This document shows, piece after piece, positions 1 to 8,668 of a stretch of 36,858 nt of DNA. This DNA is from Joyebacterum sp964521425. GTDB taxonomy: Bacteria; Joyebacterota; Joyebacteria; Joyebacterales; Joyebacteraceae. Position 1 is the first letter of the stretch, and the number at the start of each line of letters is the position of its first letter. Location of the stretch: assembly GCA_964521425.1 (NCBI GenBank), contig CAZFRO010000025.1:1-36858 (forward strand), given 5' to 3'. The notes beneath the pieces are model-generated. The model ran no database searches and was not told where the DNA came from. It saw nothing but the letters and a program-made list of their open reading frames with translations. The position numbers and the translations under genes are program-made.

Positions 1-839
1 ACTGGAGTGTGGTTGTCACGGGCGGTGGCGGACCAACCGGATTTGTCATGGACGGTGCGCTCGATCCGGAGGCGGAACTCGTCGCGAGTGACGGCGACTG
101 CGAGCTCTACACGGCCTTCGACGGTACGTGGCTCTATGTTGCCACGGAAGGTGTCAGCGGAACTTCCGGCCTCGACCACTTCATTCTCGTTGATCGAGAT
201 CCCGCAGGCTCGCAGAGCGCGCCGTGGGGCAAGTCGGGCAGCGTGGCAGGATGGGACTATCTTCTCGCCAGTGAGGAGTCGAACGGCTGGGTAGGCTGGT
301 TCGATTCCCTGGAGCAGGTGTACGACTCATCGAGCGCTCAGAAGTCCGCCGGCTCGTGGCTCGAAGGCGCTCTCGATCTGGAAGCGCTCTTCGGTTCGAT
401 CCCCGATTCGATCCTGATCTCGGTGGCGCGCTACCAGACTCCGGATGCCGGCACACTCGACTCGCAGGCTCCTGCGGGAGATGGAAACGGGAACGTCGAG
501 CGGGACGAGTACTACGTACAGCTCCTGATCGATACTGGAGTAGACGAGACCCAATTCGTCTCGCACCTTCTGCTTCATCCGATGATGCCGAACCCGGCGG
601 TCGGGGAGACGCGCATCGCGTTCTCACTGCCGGAGCGTGATCGCGTGGACGTGAGCGTCTACGATGTGAGCGGTCGGCTTATCGCCCGAGCCTTTGGCGG
701 GGAGCTTACTGCCGGCGACCACGAGATCGTCTGGGGCGGGGCAGGAGAGGGCGGACGCCTTCTCCCATCGGGCATCTACTTCGTGAGACTGGTTGCCGGC
801 GAGACAAGTGCTGAATCGAAGCTCGTATTGCTGCGCTAG
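1..839 (+). CDS. secreted protein with FlgD-like C-terminal sorting domain (5' partial)
   Basis: The reading frame is open to the first base of the window, so the N-terminus lies outside it; the GTG at 9 is probably an internal valine. The N-terminal and middle part (about 190 residues) I cannot assign to a family. It includes a repeated stretch of acidic and aromatic residues compatible with a beta-sandwich. The last 80 residues are an FlgD-like Ig domain: MPNPAVGETRIAFSLPE, then VDVSVYDVSGRLIA, then LPSGIYFVRL, ending ESKLVLLR. In FCB-group bacteria this domain is found at the C-terminus of exported proteins and is thought to direct secretion or surface attachment. The next gene begins 21 bp downstream on the same strand, but the two products look unrelated. 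Confidence 0.75.
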   Translation, partial: WSVVVTGGGGPTGFVMDGALDPEAELVASDGDCELYTAFDGTWLYVATEGVSGTSGLDHFILVDRDPAGSQSAPWGKSGSVAGWDYLLASEESNGWVGWFDSLEQVYDSSSAQKSAGSWLEGALDLEALFGSIPDSILISVARYQTPDAGTLDSQAPAGDGNGNVERDEYYVQLLIDTGVDETQFVSHLLLHPMMPNPAVGETRIAFSLPERDRVDVSVYDVSGRLIARAFGGELTAGDHEIVWGGAGEGGRLLPSGIYFVRLVAGETSAESKLVLLR

Positions 840-860
840 ACGCGTGCGGAAAGGAACCTC

Positions 861-1862
861 TTGAAGGCTGTAGCGCTTCTGTCGGGTGGACTCGACAGCA
901 CCATCGCTATTCGGCTGATGCTCGATCAGGGGATCGAAGTGTCGGCCTTCAATCTCACTACGGTCTTCTGCTGCTGCACGCCGAAGGACTCGTCGTGCTC
1001 GGCGGCACGCGCGGCCGTGAGCCAGCTAGGCATCGATCTCAGAGTCGAGAACGCCACGGACGAATTCCTACGGATCGTCGAGAATCCGAAGCACGGACAC
1101 GGTAGCGGCATGAATCCCTGCATCGATTGTAGGATCATGATGTTCCGGCGCGCCAAGGACTACATGGACGAGATCGGAGCATCGTTCGCCATCACGGGTG
1201 AGGTTCTTGGGCAGCGGCCGATGTCGCAGCGGATGGAGGCGATGCGTCTGATCGAGCGGGAATCGGGCCTTCAGGGACTCATAGTACGACCGCTTTCCGC
1301 GGCCCTTCTGGAACCGACCATTCCGGAGAAGGAAGGGTGGATTGACCGCGCCAAGCTCCCCGCGATCCAGGGCCGGTCACGGAAGGAGCAGATCTCGATG
1401 GCGGCCGTGTTCGGGATCCACGACTACCCGTGCGCGGCCGGAGGATGTCTTCTCACCGACAAGGTGTTTGCCGCTCGCATACGTGATCTGCTCGAGCATG
1501 ATGGACGACTGAACCCCGCGGACGTTGCGCTGCTCAAGGTCGGCAGGCACTTCCGCGTGAGTGATGGTGTGAAGGCCGTCATCGGGCGGGACGAATCGGA
1601 GAACGACCAGCTGGAGGTGTTTGTTCGGGAGGGGGACATCGTGCTTTCGACGAGCGACTTCCCGGGCGCGCTCACACTCCTGCGCGGCGCAGCAGGTCGA
1701 CAGGAGCTCGAGGTCGCAGGCGCGATGGCAGCGCGCTACAGCAAGGCCCGCGATCTTGAGATCGCTTCAGTTCTCTGTGTTGGCAGCTCGGGTGAGGAAG
1801 AGGCGCGTCTCGATGTGGTTCCCATTCCGGACTCGGAACTCGTGAAGATGAGGATCGAGTAG
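861..1862 (+). CDS. PP-loop ATPase, tRNA thiouridylase-like (MnmA/ThiI-related)
   Basis: A 333-residue protein with an N-terminal PP-loop, SGGLDS at residues 8-13, which binds ATP and adenylates a substrate carbonyl in the MnmA, ThiI, TtcA and QueC superfamily. Cysteines cluster at residues 36-46 (FCCC then SSC), in NPCIDC (C87 and C90) and in PCAAGGC near residues 190-197. This pattern fits either an active-site disulfide or an iron-sulfur cluster, as in sulfur-inserting tRNA enzymes. The last 120 residues (VKAVIGRDESEND) resemble the C-terminal domain attached to some ThiI-like proteins. The start is TTG, preceded by AAAGGAA at a normal distance. The likely role is cytoplasmic sulfuration of a tRNA uridine, but the exact position is not readable from sequence. 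Other PP-loop activities remain possible. Confidence 0.75.
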   Translation: MKAVALLSGGLDSTIAIRLMLDQGIEVSAFNLTTVFCCCTPKDSSCSAARAAVSQLGIDLRVENATDEFLRIVENPKHGHGSGMNPCIDCRIMMFRRAKDYMDEIGASFAITGEVLGQRPMSQRMEAMRLIERESGLQGLIVRPLSAALLEPTIPEKEGWIDRAKLPAIQGRSRKEQISMAAVFGIHDYPCAAGGCLLTDKVFAARIRDLLEHDGRLNPADVALLKVGRHFRVSDGVKAVIGRDESENDQLEVFVREGDIVLSTSDFPGALTLLRGAAGRQELEVAGAMAARYSKARDLEIASVLCVGSSGEEEARLDVVPIPDSELVKMRIE

Positions 1863-1866
1863 AACC

Positions 1867-3021
1867 CTAGCTTTCGAGAGCCTGCATCCAGCTCGTGAGC
1901 GCCGGTCGTCCGACACCATCACCGTCGTACAACCCGCAGTCCTTCCAGTACCGGACTATGCTCGCGCTCGGGTAGTACTGAAGGTCGCTCTCCCAGAAGT
2001 CATCGAAATCCCTTACGAGGAACCAGCAGATGAACGCGGCTGACAGTTCGTCGCAGTCGGCGAGCAGCCGCTCTACGTAATCCTGCTGTGTGGCCTCAGT
2101 CGCGGGGATGTAGACGGGATAGGGATCGTCGACCGGCTCGGCCGGCCATGTCGTCTCCGCGATGGCGAAGGGCTTCCCAGGCGACAGATCTGCGAACGCC
2201 GTGAAGTAGTCAGCTGGAATGGCGCTTGGGTCTCCGTCGAAGCAGGAAGACGGATGCGAGCTCACGGCGACTATGTCACAGTAGAAGAGGATCTGAGCGA
2301 CGGGCACGGTCTGGCCGCCCACATCGTTGTGATAGTAGTCGGCCTGGATGGTGACGAAGATGGGCAGGAATGGATGCACGTCTCTGATCGCGGCATGCAC
2401 CTGATCGAGGAGCGTCAGGAACGGCTGCCACTCGCCCGGGGAGAGATCGGCCAGCATGTTGGCCTCGATCGCGAACGCGAAGTAGTCCGGGTCGTAGATG
2501 TCTATCATGTTGAGACAGTGATTCGCGAACGCCGTCATGACATCGGGCTCATCAAACGTGTACGTGTTCCAGGGTGGGGGGAGCGGCTCGTCTGAACCAA
2601 CGCCTCGGTAGAGCGCGAGGCCGTCGCGGGAGGATGATATGGGAGTGACCGCCAGGTAGACGGCATGCCCGATGGGGATCAGGCTCTGGACGTAGTCGAG
2701 CCACCAGGCGTAGGAAGAGTCGTACGGCGTTCCGTCGAGGGCCTCCTGCCAGGGGATCCCACCGTCTTCATGGATAACCGCCAGATCACCACTGACCGCG
2801 ATGGCGTCCCACGCATCGAGGACAGCAGAGTCCAGATTCGCATGCGGGAATGCTGTGAATCCCATGACGTACGTGCGTGAGCTCGCTCCGCCTCCGACTA
2901 TGGTACCGCAGGATGTCAGGAACGGGATCGCACACAGCGCCAGAACGAGGATGGCGGCCGGCGTCCTGGTACTGTGGAGTGTCGGGATTCTCGAGCGTAT
3001 CCTGTCGAAGAGCTGTTTCAT
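1867..3021 (-). CDS. glycosidase-like TIM-barrel lipoprotein
   Basis: A 384-residue lipoprotein with a basic N-terminus, a hydrophobic helix and the lipobox LTSC. The body alternates hydrophobic strands and helices as in a (beta/alpha)8 glycoside hydrolase. It has FAIEAN (E186) after a predicted strand 4 and IAETTWP (E289) near strand 7. The spacing and the ETxWP context recall the acid/base and nucleophile glutamates of clan GH-A enzymes, especially GH53 galactanases. I cannot assign a substrate. The ATG is preceded by AGGTGG at 7 nt. The gene faces the PP-loop gene with a 4-bp gap and diverges from the asparaginase gene. It may be an outer-membrane-anchored polysaccharide hydrolase. Confidence 0.6.
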   Translation of the reverse strand: MKQLFDRIRSRIPTLHSTRTPAAILVLALCAIPFLTSCGTIVGGGASSRTYVMGFTAFPHANLDSAVLDAWDAIAVSGDLAVIHEDGGIPWQEALDGTPYDSSYAWWLDYVQSLIPIGHAVYLAVTPISSSRDGLALYRGVGSDEPLPPPWNTYTFDEPDVMTAFANHCLNMIDIYDPDYFAFAIEANMLADLSPGEWQPFLTLLDQVHAAIRDVHPFLPIFVTIQADYYHNDVGGQTVPVAQILFYCDIVAVSSHPSSCFDGDPSAIPADYFTAFADLSPGKPFAIAETTWPAEPVDDPYPVYIPATEATQQDYVERLLADCDELSAAFICWFLVRDFDDFWESDLQYYPSASIVRYWKDCGLYDGDGVGRPALTSWMQALES

Positions 3022-3181
3022 TGATTGACCACCTTGTCAGAGACGCCTGTCACGGCTACACTCATTGTGCGCCAAGTCGGTGCCGAAAATCAAGTGACCT
3101 GTGGTGTGTCGCGAATCGAGCGCTTTCCGAAGGCCGCGAGCGGTGGCCGGGGATACTCCTGGAACAAGAGGGTGGATGAGC

Positions 3182-4207
3182 ATGACAACACAGAACCAAA
3201 GGATCCTCGTTCTCTTCTGCGGCGGGACGCTTGTCATGGAGAAGGATGAGCGAGGGAGCCTCCTGACGCCCACGCTCGACAGGGCCATCAAGAACCTCCT
3301 CAGTATGGAGACGCGGCTCGACGAGCTGGCCGATCTTGAGGTCGCGTACATCGACAATATCGACAGCAGCAACATCCGGCCCGAGCACTGGGACCACGTG
3401 GCGGAGGTCATCGCGGAGAAGTATGATGACTACGACGGGTTCGTGGTGACACACGGCACCGACACCATGGCCTACACGGCGAGTGCGCTATCGTTCGTGC
3501 TCCAGGGCCTGGGCAAGCCGGTCGTACTGACGGGTTCGCAGATCCCCGGCACGAGAATCGAATCTGACGCCAGGAGAAACTTCGTCAATGCCGTGCGCGT
3601 GGCGACGATGGACCTCGCGGGCGTCTTCATCGTCTTCGACAGGAAGATCCTCCTGGGCGCGCGCGCGACCAAGTCCTCTGAATCGAGGCTCGACGCGTTC
3701 GTGGCAGTCAATCACGGTGTGGTGGGGGACATACGTGTGGATGTGAGGATGACCGCAGATCACAGACGGCGCACGGACAGCCGCCTGGATCTCCAGACGG
3801 GCTTCGATGAGAATGTGGTCATCGTGACGCTCGTACCTGGGATGCCGCCGAACGTTCTCATGTGCATCGTTGAGAGCGGTATCAAGGGGCTCGTGCTTCG
3901 GGGTTTCGGTACCGGCAATGTCGCGTATGAGTATCAGGATGCCGTGGCGCGCGCAGCAGAGCTCGCGATCCCGGTCGTCGTGACCACCCAGTGCCAGCAG
4001 GGCGCCACGATGATGCACCGCTACGATCTAGGAAGGAAGCTCCTCGATCTCGGCGCCATCCAGGGGTACGACATGAGCACCGAGTGCATCGTCGCGAAGC
4101 TCATGTGGACTCTGAAACGCGCCGACTCTGTCGAAGCAGTGCGCGAGATCATGCACACCGACGTCTGCGGTGAGATCGTCCTGGAGAGCGGGCTTCCCGG
4201 GGCGTAG
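3182..4207 (+). CDS. ansA: L-asparaginase family protein (type I-like)
   Basis: This cytoplasmic hydrolase, 341 residues long, would convert L-asparagine to aspartate and ammonia. Both signature blocks are present. The first is FCGGTLVME at residues 12-20, in which the threonine of GGT (T16) is the expected nucleophile. The second is VVTHGTDTMAYTA near residue 90, carrying the Thr-Asp pair of the second catalytic triad. The downstream VLTGSQIPG and the ARATK lysine are also family features. I chose the ATG at 3182 because AGAGGG lies 9 nt upstream; an in-frame ATG at 3176 is possible but too close. The frame is open further upstream without signal-peptide character. The gene converges on the glutamate carrier gene. 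Glutamyl amidase or related amidase activity cannot be excluded. Confidence 0.85.
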   Translation: MTTQNQRILVLFCGGTLVMEKDERGSLLTPTLDRAIKNLLSMETRLDELADLEVAYIDNIDSSNIRPEHWDHVAEVIAEKYDDYDGFVVTHGTDTMAYTASALSFVLQGLGKPVVLTGSQIPGTRIESDARRNFVNAVRVATMDLAGVFIVFDRKILLGARATKSSESRLDAFVAVNHGVVGDIRVDVRMTADHRRRTDSRLDLQTGFDENVVIVTLVPGMPPNVLMCIVESGIKGLVLRGFGTGNVAYEYQDAVARAAELAIPVVVTTQCQQGATMMHRYDLGRKLLDLGAIQGYDMSTECIVAKLMWTLKRADSVEAVREIMHTDVCGEIVLESGLPGA

Positions 4208-4222
4208 GGTGAACGGAAGGAC

Positions 4223-5608
4223 CTACCGAGGCGCCCAGCTCTTCCTGAAGAGGATGAACCTCACGAAGAGCCAGAGCGCGATCGCCCCGATCGTGATGAA
4301 CCAGATGGGCCACGGGTTCGCGCGGAAGATGTAGAGAAGCGGGATCACCGTGCTCGTCCACAAGCCTCCTCCCATGAACGGCTCGTGCAGAAGCTGCTTG
4401 TAGCCGAACGCGTCGGGCGCCGTCGTCTCCAGCTTCGGATCAGCGACTCTCAGAAGAAGTAGCCCCGTCGCCGTGACTCCCGTCGACTGTCCGAACTCCG
4501 CGATACTCCGCTCGAACCAGTAGTCGGGCAGCATCCGCTTTGCCAACCACATCACGCACCATATATTCCACGAGAGTCCGACGACCATCAGAATGACGAA
4601 CGGTCCAATGTTCGCAACGATCGCCTCGATCCGCAGCGTTGCGAGAGCGGCGACAACCAGGTAGTCGAGCGAGAGTCCCTGCAATCTCTGCATCAGACCC
4701 CGGTCGAGAACGTCGTGTCTGTCAGCCCGGTCGAAGAGCTTCTGAACGATGACACCCCCGAGCATCGCGAGAGGAAACAGCGGGAAGCTCCCGAGGATCG
4801 CGTTCTTGGGATCGGTCAGCCAGAGCGTCTCCAGTCCCGCGAGTCCCGTCTTGAACCCGTATCCGATCAGGATAGCGACGGCCACAACCGCGACGTGGAT
4901 GGCCAGCGTCTCGACCGACTCCGTCTGGAACGTGAGAAGTCCGGCGGGGGAGCGCTCCTCCTTTGGGACGATGCCGGTTCCGAACGCGGCCTGAGCGCCG
5001 TCGCCTCTCTCCGCGGCTCGACAGTGTCGACGCCGAGCGGCCCAGTTGATCAGCGCCATGCCTATTACCACGCCACCGACCACGCCTATCGTTGCCGAGC
5101 CGAGCGCAAGATCGGCGCCTTCGGCCCAGCCCTTCTCGGCGAAGATCGGAGCAAGTCCGGCCGCTGTTCCGTGGCCACCCTCGAAGCCGACCGGGATGAG
5201 TGCGCCGAACATGGGAGGTATGTTGAAGAACCGTGTGAGGATCAGGAACGTGACACCGAGCCCGACCGCGTACTGTCCCCACGCGACGACCTGACCGTAA
5301 GCCAGCTGAGGCCCCGACATGCGCCACACCTTCTTGAGGGATGGGATGGCTGCGCCCAGGAAGAGTGTCGCGAACACGATGTTGATGAGAAAGCCGGGGA
5401 GCTTCCCCCAGCCCGCGGTTGCTGTTGTGAGGAAGGCGCCGTCGGAAAGCACTCTTTGAAGCACCTGAATGATGACGAGACCGATCAGACCGCCTATGAC
5501 GGAGGCGGGAAGGAGCAGCTTCTGGCACCACTGGAACCTGATGCGGATGGCCTGCCCGATGAGAAGGAGCAGACTCAGAGAGCAGAAAGAGATGACGATG
5601 CGATCGAT
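4223..5608 (-). CDS. gltS: GltS-type sodium/glutamate symporter, probable non-AUG (ATC) start
   Basis: A polytopic inner-membrane protein with many hydrophobic segments and the GGHGTAAG motif of the GltS family, which imports glutamate with sodium. The first conventional in-frame start (GTG 5464) would cut off the first transmembrane region. The frame stays open upstream and encodes LSLLLLIGQAIRI and LLPASVIGGLIG, which match the first GltS helix and its loop. No ATG, GTG or TTG occurs in this upstream part. An AGGAGG at 5615-5620 sits 6 nt before an ATC at 5606-5608, giving 461 residues. The true start is therefore likely ATC, unless a sequencing error changed an ATG. The C-terminal third is less like E. 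coli GltS. The gene lies 106 bp downstream of the metalloprotease gene on the same strand. Confidence 0.75.
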   Translation of the reverse strand: MDRIVISFCSLSLLLLIGQAIRIRFQWCQKLLLPASVIGGLIGLVIIQVLQRVLSDGAFLTTATAGWGKLPGFLINIVFATLFLGAAIPSLKKVWRMSGPQLAYGQVVAWGQYAVGLGVTFLILTRFFNIPPMFGALIPVGFEGGHGTAAGLAPIFAEKGWAEGADLALGSATIGVVGGVVIGMALINWAARRRHCRAAERGDGAQAAFGTGIVPKEERSPAGLLTFQTESVETLAIHVAVVAVAILIGYGFKTGLAGLETLWLTDPKNAILGSFPLFPLAMLGGVIVQKLFDRADRHDVLDRGLMQRLQGLSLDYLVVAALATLRIEAIVANIGPFVILMVVGLSWNIWCVMWLAKRMLPDYWFERSIAEFGQSTGVTATGLLLLRVADPKLETTAPDAFGYKQLLHEPFMGGGLWTSTVIPLLYIFRANPWPIWFITIGAIALWLFVRFILFRKSWAPR

Positions 5609-5614
5609 CGCGGG

Positions 5615-5620
5615 CCTCCT
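5615..5620 (-). promoter_or_regulatory. Shine-Dalgarno AGGAGG deciding the gltS start
   Basis: On the minus strand the sequence GAGAGGAGG is followed by CCCGCG and then ATC GAT CGC. The perfect AGGAGG has a 6-nt spacer to the ATC, while the GTG at 5464 has no comparable site at a useful distance. Confidence 0.6.
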
Positions 5621-5680
5621 CTCGGCCGGGTCCGGGTGGTGCGCGTGCAGCTCAAGGTCGTGTGCTGCGGCGATCCGGCA

Positions 5681-5702
5681 CGACGGCCCCGTGGGACCGT
5701 CG
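5681..5702 (-). terminator. GC-rich hairpin after the metalloprotease gene
   Basis: CGACGG pairs with CCGTCG around a smaller CCC/GGG pair and an ACG loop, starting 13 nt past the stop codon of the metalloprotease gene. There is no U-tract, so it may be a pause site, a 3'-end stabiliser or a weak terminator before gltS. Confidence 0.35.
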
Positions 5703-5714
5703 CAGCAGCGCGCT

Positions 5715-7847
5715 CTACTTCAGGAGCATCAGTTTCTGCGTGAGATAGGCGCCGCCCTGCTCAAGCGAGCAGAAGTAGACGCCGGATGCCACGCTACGTC
5801 CGGAGTCGTCGGTTCCATCCCAGCGGGCCACGTGTCTGCCGTACGCCGCTGCTTCATCCAGAAGCGTGCGGACGAGCCTGCCACGAAGATCGTAGATCCG
5901 GATCGCGGCCCTCTCGCCGTCAAGCGGAGTCGCGAATTCAAGTTCGGTCGCGTCCCTGAACGGATTGGGCATCGGTCGGGAGAGGGAGATGCCGAGCGTG
6001 CCGTCCACCGTGACGTGCGCCAGTCCATCGCCTATCGTGTCCTCGGTGCCGTCATCCATGACGAGAACGAGGCGATACCAGAGTTCATCACCTGGACGTA
6101 TGTCGGTGTCGGTGAAGGATGCGATCAGCTCGGGAGCGAGAAGCTCCGTGGTGATCGGTGTGAACTCCCCACCCTCGGATGTCGCACGCAGAAGTTCGAT
6201 GCCCTCGATCCCACTCAAGCTCACGAGTGACCATCTCACGATGACCGACATGGGTTCGACGAACGACGCGTAGAAGACGCCCTCCACGGGCGATGACACG
6301 TCGATATCGTACGTGTACTCCATGTTGTCCACGGTCCTCGAGACATTGACGACGACCATGCAGACCTGGTTGAGCCCGTCCCAACCGGAGACCAGCATGT
6401 TTCCGTTTCCGAAGCCGTTCAGAGTCATCTCGCCGTACTCGGCGGTCGCATTACCCGTCGTCTTCGTGTTGAAGAACACGCGGTTCTCAGTCGATGCGGG
6501 CACGGGGCCGTCGTAGCTCACCTCCAGCTGATCGTCTGGGCCGCCCGTGTTGCTGAAGAGGATGTAGTTCGCGCCTATGTGGTCGGGGCGGTGCAAACTC
6601 TGCGGCGCTCCGCCCACGACCGGATAGCTCGTGTACGTTCGCTGGGCCGCCGCTAGACCCCACGACGCTCCCTCCTCATAGTGGCCCCCGTCGTCACGGC
6701 TCCCCGTGAACCAGTTCCAGGTGGCGCAGCCCAGGAACTCGTCCTCGAGCCCTGACCCAAGCCCGGTCAGGTGCGAGTCGAGCCCCGCGAGCGCATCGTC
6801 TGTCGACTCGAGGTCGTACCAGATGTCGGGGACGATGTCGTTCCCGAACTGGTGTGCCAGGTAGTGATTCCAGACCGTCGAGCCATACATGGCGGTATAC
6901 TCGTACTCGATCGATCGGTACGGGTAGTTCAGGTAGTAGGGGATGTAGAAGTAGTAGTCATTGATTGAGTCGTACACGATGTCCTCGGCCCAGACCGCCG
7001 AGCACTCCATGTACCAGCTCTCCTGATAGACGTTGTGGGCGAACTGGCAGGAGTGGTTGAACTCGTGCGCCACCGTCACCTTCATCGGGTCCTGCGGGTC
7101 GGGATAACCGAACCCGAGGTAGTCGTTGTCTATGACGAGGTAGCTGCTGGCATCCTGGGCCGGGCCGCCCGGCTGGAGGTAGGTCGGCAGGGCGTAGCCG
7201 TAGTACGATGTGCCGAGATCCTGCACGTAGACATCGTAGAGACCGTTGCCGCCGTGGTCACCGGGATCACTGCCGTCGCTCGGCGGGGGTCTGAACCCGA
7301 GGCCATCGACCTCGAGGTCCCACGAGAGCTCGACCGAAACCGCGATGGCATCGCGGTAGCTCGTGTCAGGCCAGTTCAGGATCGTGGCCCCTCCGGTCGT
7401 GTCGTAGTGGATGCGGAAGTGCTCGGTGTCGATGTAGGTCTGATTCAACGGTCTGACGCGGGTGTCCCTTATCTCACTCGCGACCGCCTGTGCAAGCTCC
7501 GGCAGTGCTGCCTCGATCTCCCGCGCCGTTGGGCTTCCGCATTTCTCCGGGACCGAGCCCCGATAGGCCTCGGGGAGCCTGTCCGGCGCATAGAGCGACC
7601 ACGCCTTCATGAGGATCGACTCCTCGAATGAGAGCCGTCCGTCGTGGTGTGCCGCATCGATGAGTGCCGTGGTCGTACGCTCGGGAGAGCGATCCAGATC
7701 GGGAGGCGCTGCATTCGCGGCGGCGGGCTGCGCGCTCGATGGACTTGTGGCTCCGGCCACAACGGTCGATGTGGCAAGGAGGAGTGCAGACAGAAGCAGC
7801 GCGAGAGTCAATGTGGCGGCAGGAGATGGTGCACCGGAGCGTGTCAT
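5715..7847 (-). CDS. secreted MXAN_6640-like putative metalloprotease with FlgD-like C-terminal domain
   Basis: A 710-residue exported protein. It has an N-terminal signal helix (ALLLSALLLATSTVVAG), then a catalytic region with VAHEFNHSCQ, in which HEFNH is residues 261-265. This is followed by ESWYMECSAVWAED, with E281 or E288 as the likely third zinc ligand. The layout matches gluzincin-type putative peptidases of the MXAN_6640 family found in myxobacteria and FCB lineages. After about residue 430 come beta-rich segments and a fibronectin-like domain. The protein ends in an FlgD-like domain (MPNPFRDATELEF, IRIYDLRGRLVRTLL, SVASGVYFCSL) and the tail QKLMLLK. The ATG has GGGAGA upstream. The likely function is extracellular or surface proteolysis; the substrate is unknown. 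Confidence 0.8.
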   Translation of the reverse strand: MTRSGAPSPAATLTLALLLSALLLATSTVVAGATSPSSAQPAAANAAPPDLDRSPERTTTALIDAAHHDGRLSFEESILMKAWSLYAPDRLPEAYRGSVPEKCGSPTAREIEAALPELAQAVASEIRDTRVRPLNQTYIDTEHFRIHYDTTGGATILNWPDTSYRDAIAVSVELSWDLEVDGLGFRPPPSDGSDPGDHGGNGLYDVYVQDLGTSYYGYALPTYLQPGGPAQDASSYLVIDNDYLGFGYPDPQDPMKVTVAHEFNHSCQFAHNVYQESWYMECSAVWAEDIVYDSINDYYFYIPYYLNYPYRSIEYEYTAMYGSTVWNHYLAHQFGNDIVPDIWYDLESTDDALAGLDSHLTGLGSGLEDEFLGCATWNWFTGSRDDGGHYEEGASWGLAAAQRTYTSYPVVGGAPQSLHRPDHIGANYILFSNTGGPDDQLEVSYDGPVPASTENRVFFNTKTTGNATAEYGEMTLNGFGNGNMLVSGWDGLNQVCMVVVNVSRTVDNMEYTYDIDVSSPVEGVFYASFVEPMSVIVRWSLVSLSGIEGIELLRATSEGGEFTPITTELLAPELIASFTDTDIRPGDELWYRLVLVMDDGTEDTIGDGLAHVTVDGTLGISLSRPMPNPFRDATELEFATPLDGERAAIRIYDLRGRLVRTLLDEAAAYGRHVARWDGTDDSGRSVASGVYFCSLEQGGAYLTQKLMLLK

Positions 7848-7891
7848 GGTGTTCTCCCTGTTGGGATGACTGTGTGACGGCGAGTCACGTC

Positions 7892-7920
7892 AGAATACAC
7901 ACGGCTCGGCAGGTGTGCAA
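7892..7920 (-). promoter_or_regulatory. sigma-70-like promoter for the metalloprotease gene
   Basis: On the minus strand TTGCAC (7915-7920) and TATTCT (7892-7897) are separated by exactly 17 nt. Transcription would begin near 7885, about 38 nt before the ATG. An inverted repeat GTGAC-N5-GTCAC (7874-7888) overlaps the expected start point and could be an operator. Confidence 0.5.
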
Positions 7921-8020
7921 TGGGATTCCGTGCTTGTATTGTGCGTGCGGATGTGGTCGACTGTTAGGATGAAGGAGGTTGGATTCCGGGGATTCTGCAA
8001 TCACGGACAGGAGGCGTCCA

Positions 8021-8668
8021 TTGCCAGACAGCGAACGCGAACTCCTCTTCGATGAGTGGGCGGAGCACTACGACGACTCGATACACGAACGGTCCCAGGG
8101 CTTCCCGTTTGAGGGCTACGAGGCCGTGCTCGATGAAATCGCTCATCTGGCCCATCCGGAGTCGGGTCTCTCGGTGCTCGATGTCGGGATAGGTACGGGG
8201 CGTCTGGCAGAGCGGTTCGTCAATGCCGGGTGTGAGGTCTGGGGAATGGACTTCTCCACTCGGATGCTCGCCAAGGTTCATGAGAAGCTCCCGCAAGTCG
8301 AACTCGTCAAGGCAGATCTCCTGGGGCACTGGCCACTGCCGGCGGACCGCAAGTTCGACCGGATCGTGTCCGCATATGTCTTCCATGAGTTTGATCTTGA
8401 GTCGAAGATAAGACTCGTTTCCTCGCTGGCCGATCACCATCTGGCCGAGCACGGGCGCATTGTCATCGGGGATGTTTCATTCCCTAGCGAGTATGTGCGT
8501 GAGAGCGCCTCCGAGAAGTGGGCCGAGATCTGGGACGAGGACGAATCCTACTGGGCGGCCGATGAGGCGAGAGAGGCCTTCCTCAAGGCAGGGCTCGAGG
8601 CCTACTACCATCAGGTATCGATATGTGGCGGGGTCTACGCGATAGTGCCAAGTGGGGGGCAAGAGTGA
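8021..8668 (+). CDS. class I SAM-dependent methyltransferase (YrrT-like)
   Basis: A 215-residue cytoplasmic methyltransferase. FDEWAEHYDDS near the N-terminus is typical of YrrT-like proteins. SAM-binding motif I is VLDVGIGTG at residues 52-60, followed by GMDFSTRML (acidic residue after strand 2) and LVKADL, then a post-strand-4 region FDRIVSAYVFHEF. The start is TTG at 8021, with AGGAGG at 8009-8014 and a 6-nt spacer. An earlier in-frame TTG at 7979 abuts a second AAGGAGG with no spacer and is unlikely to be used. The substrate cannot be read; YrrT has been linked to methyl-cycle recycling. It overlaps the next gene by 4 bp, so the two are probably co-transcribed and translationally coupled. 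Confidence 0.8.
   Translation: MPDSERELLFDEWAEHYDDSIHERSQGFPFEGYEAVLDEIAHLAHPESGLSVLDVGIGTGRLAERFVNAGCEVWGMDFSTRMLAKVHEKLPQVELVKADLLGHWPLPADRKFDRIVSAYVFHEFDLESKIRLVSSLADHHLAEHGRIVIGDVSFPSEYVRESASEKWAEIWDEDESYWAADEAREAFLKAGLEAYYHQVSICGGVYAIVPSGGQE

Noticed and set aside
3215..3240. Loss of the asparaginase nucleophile (FCGGT instead of ATGGT)
   Set aside because: The nucleophile is the threonine after the two glycines, which is present (T16). The cysteine replaces a non-catalytic position.
7964..8452. Minus-strand open frame opposite the methyltransferase gene
   Set aside because: It is a codon-bias shadow of the methyltransferase gene, with no ribosome site or recognisable domain.
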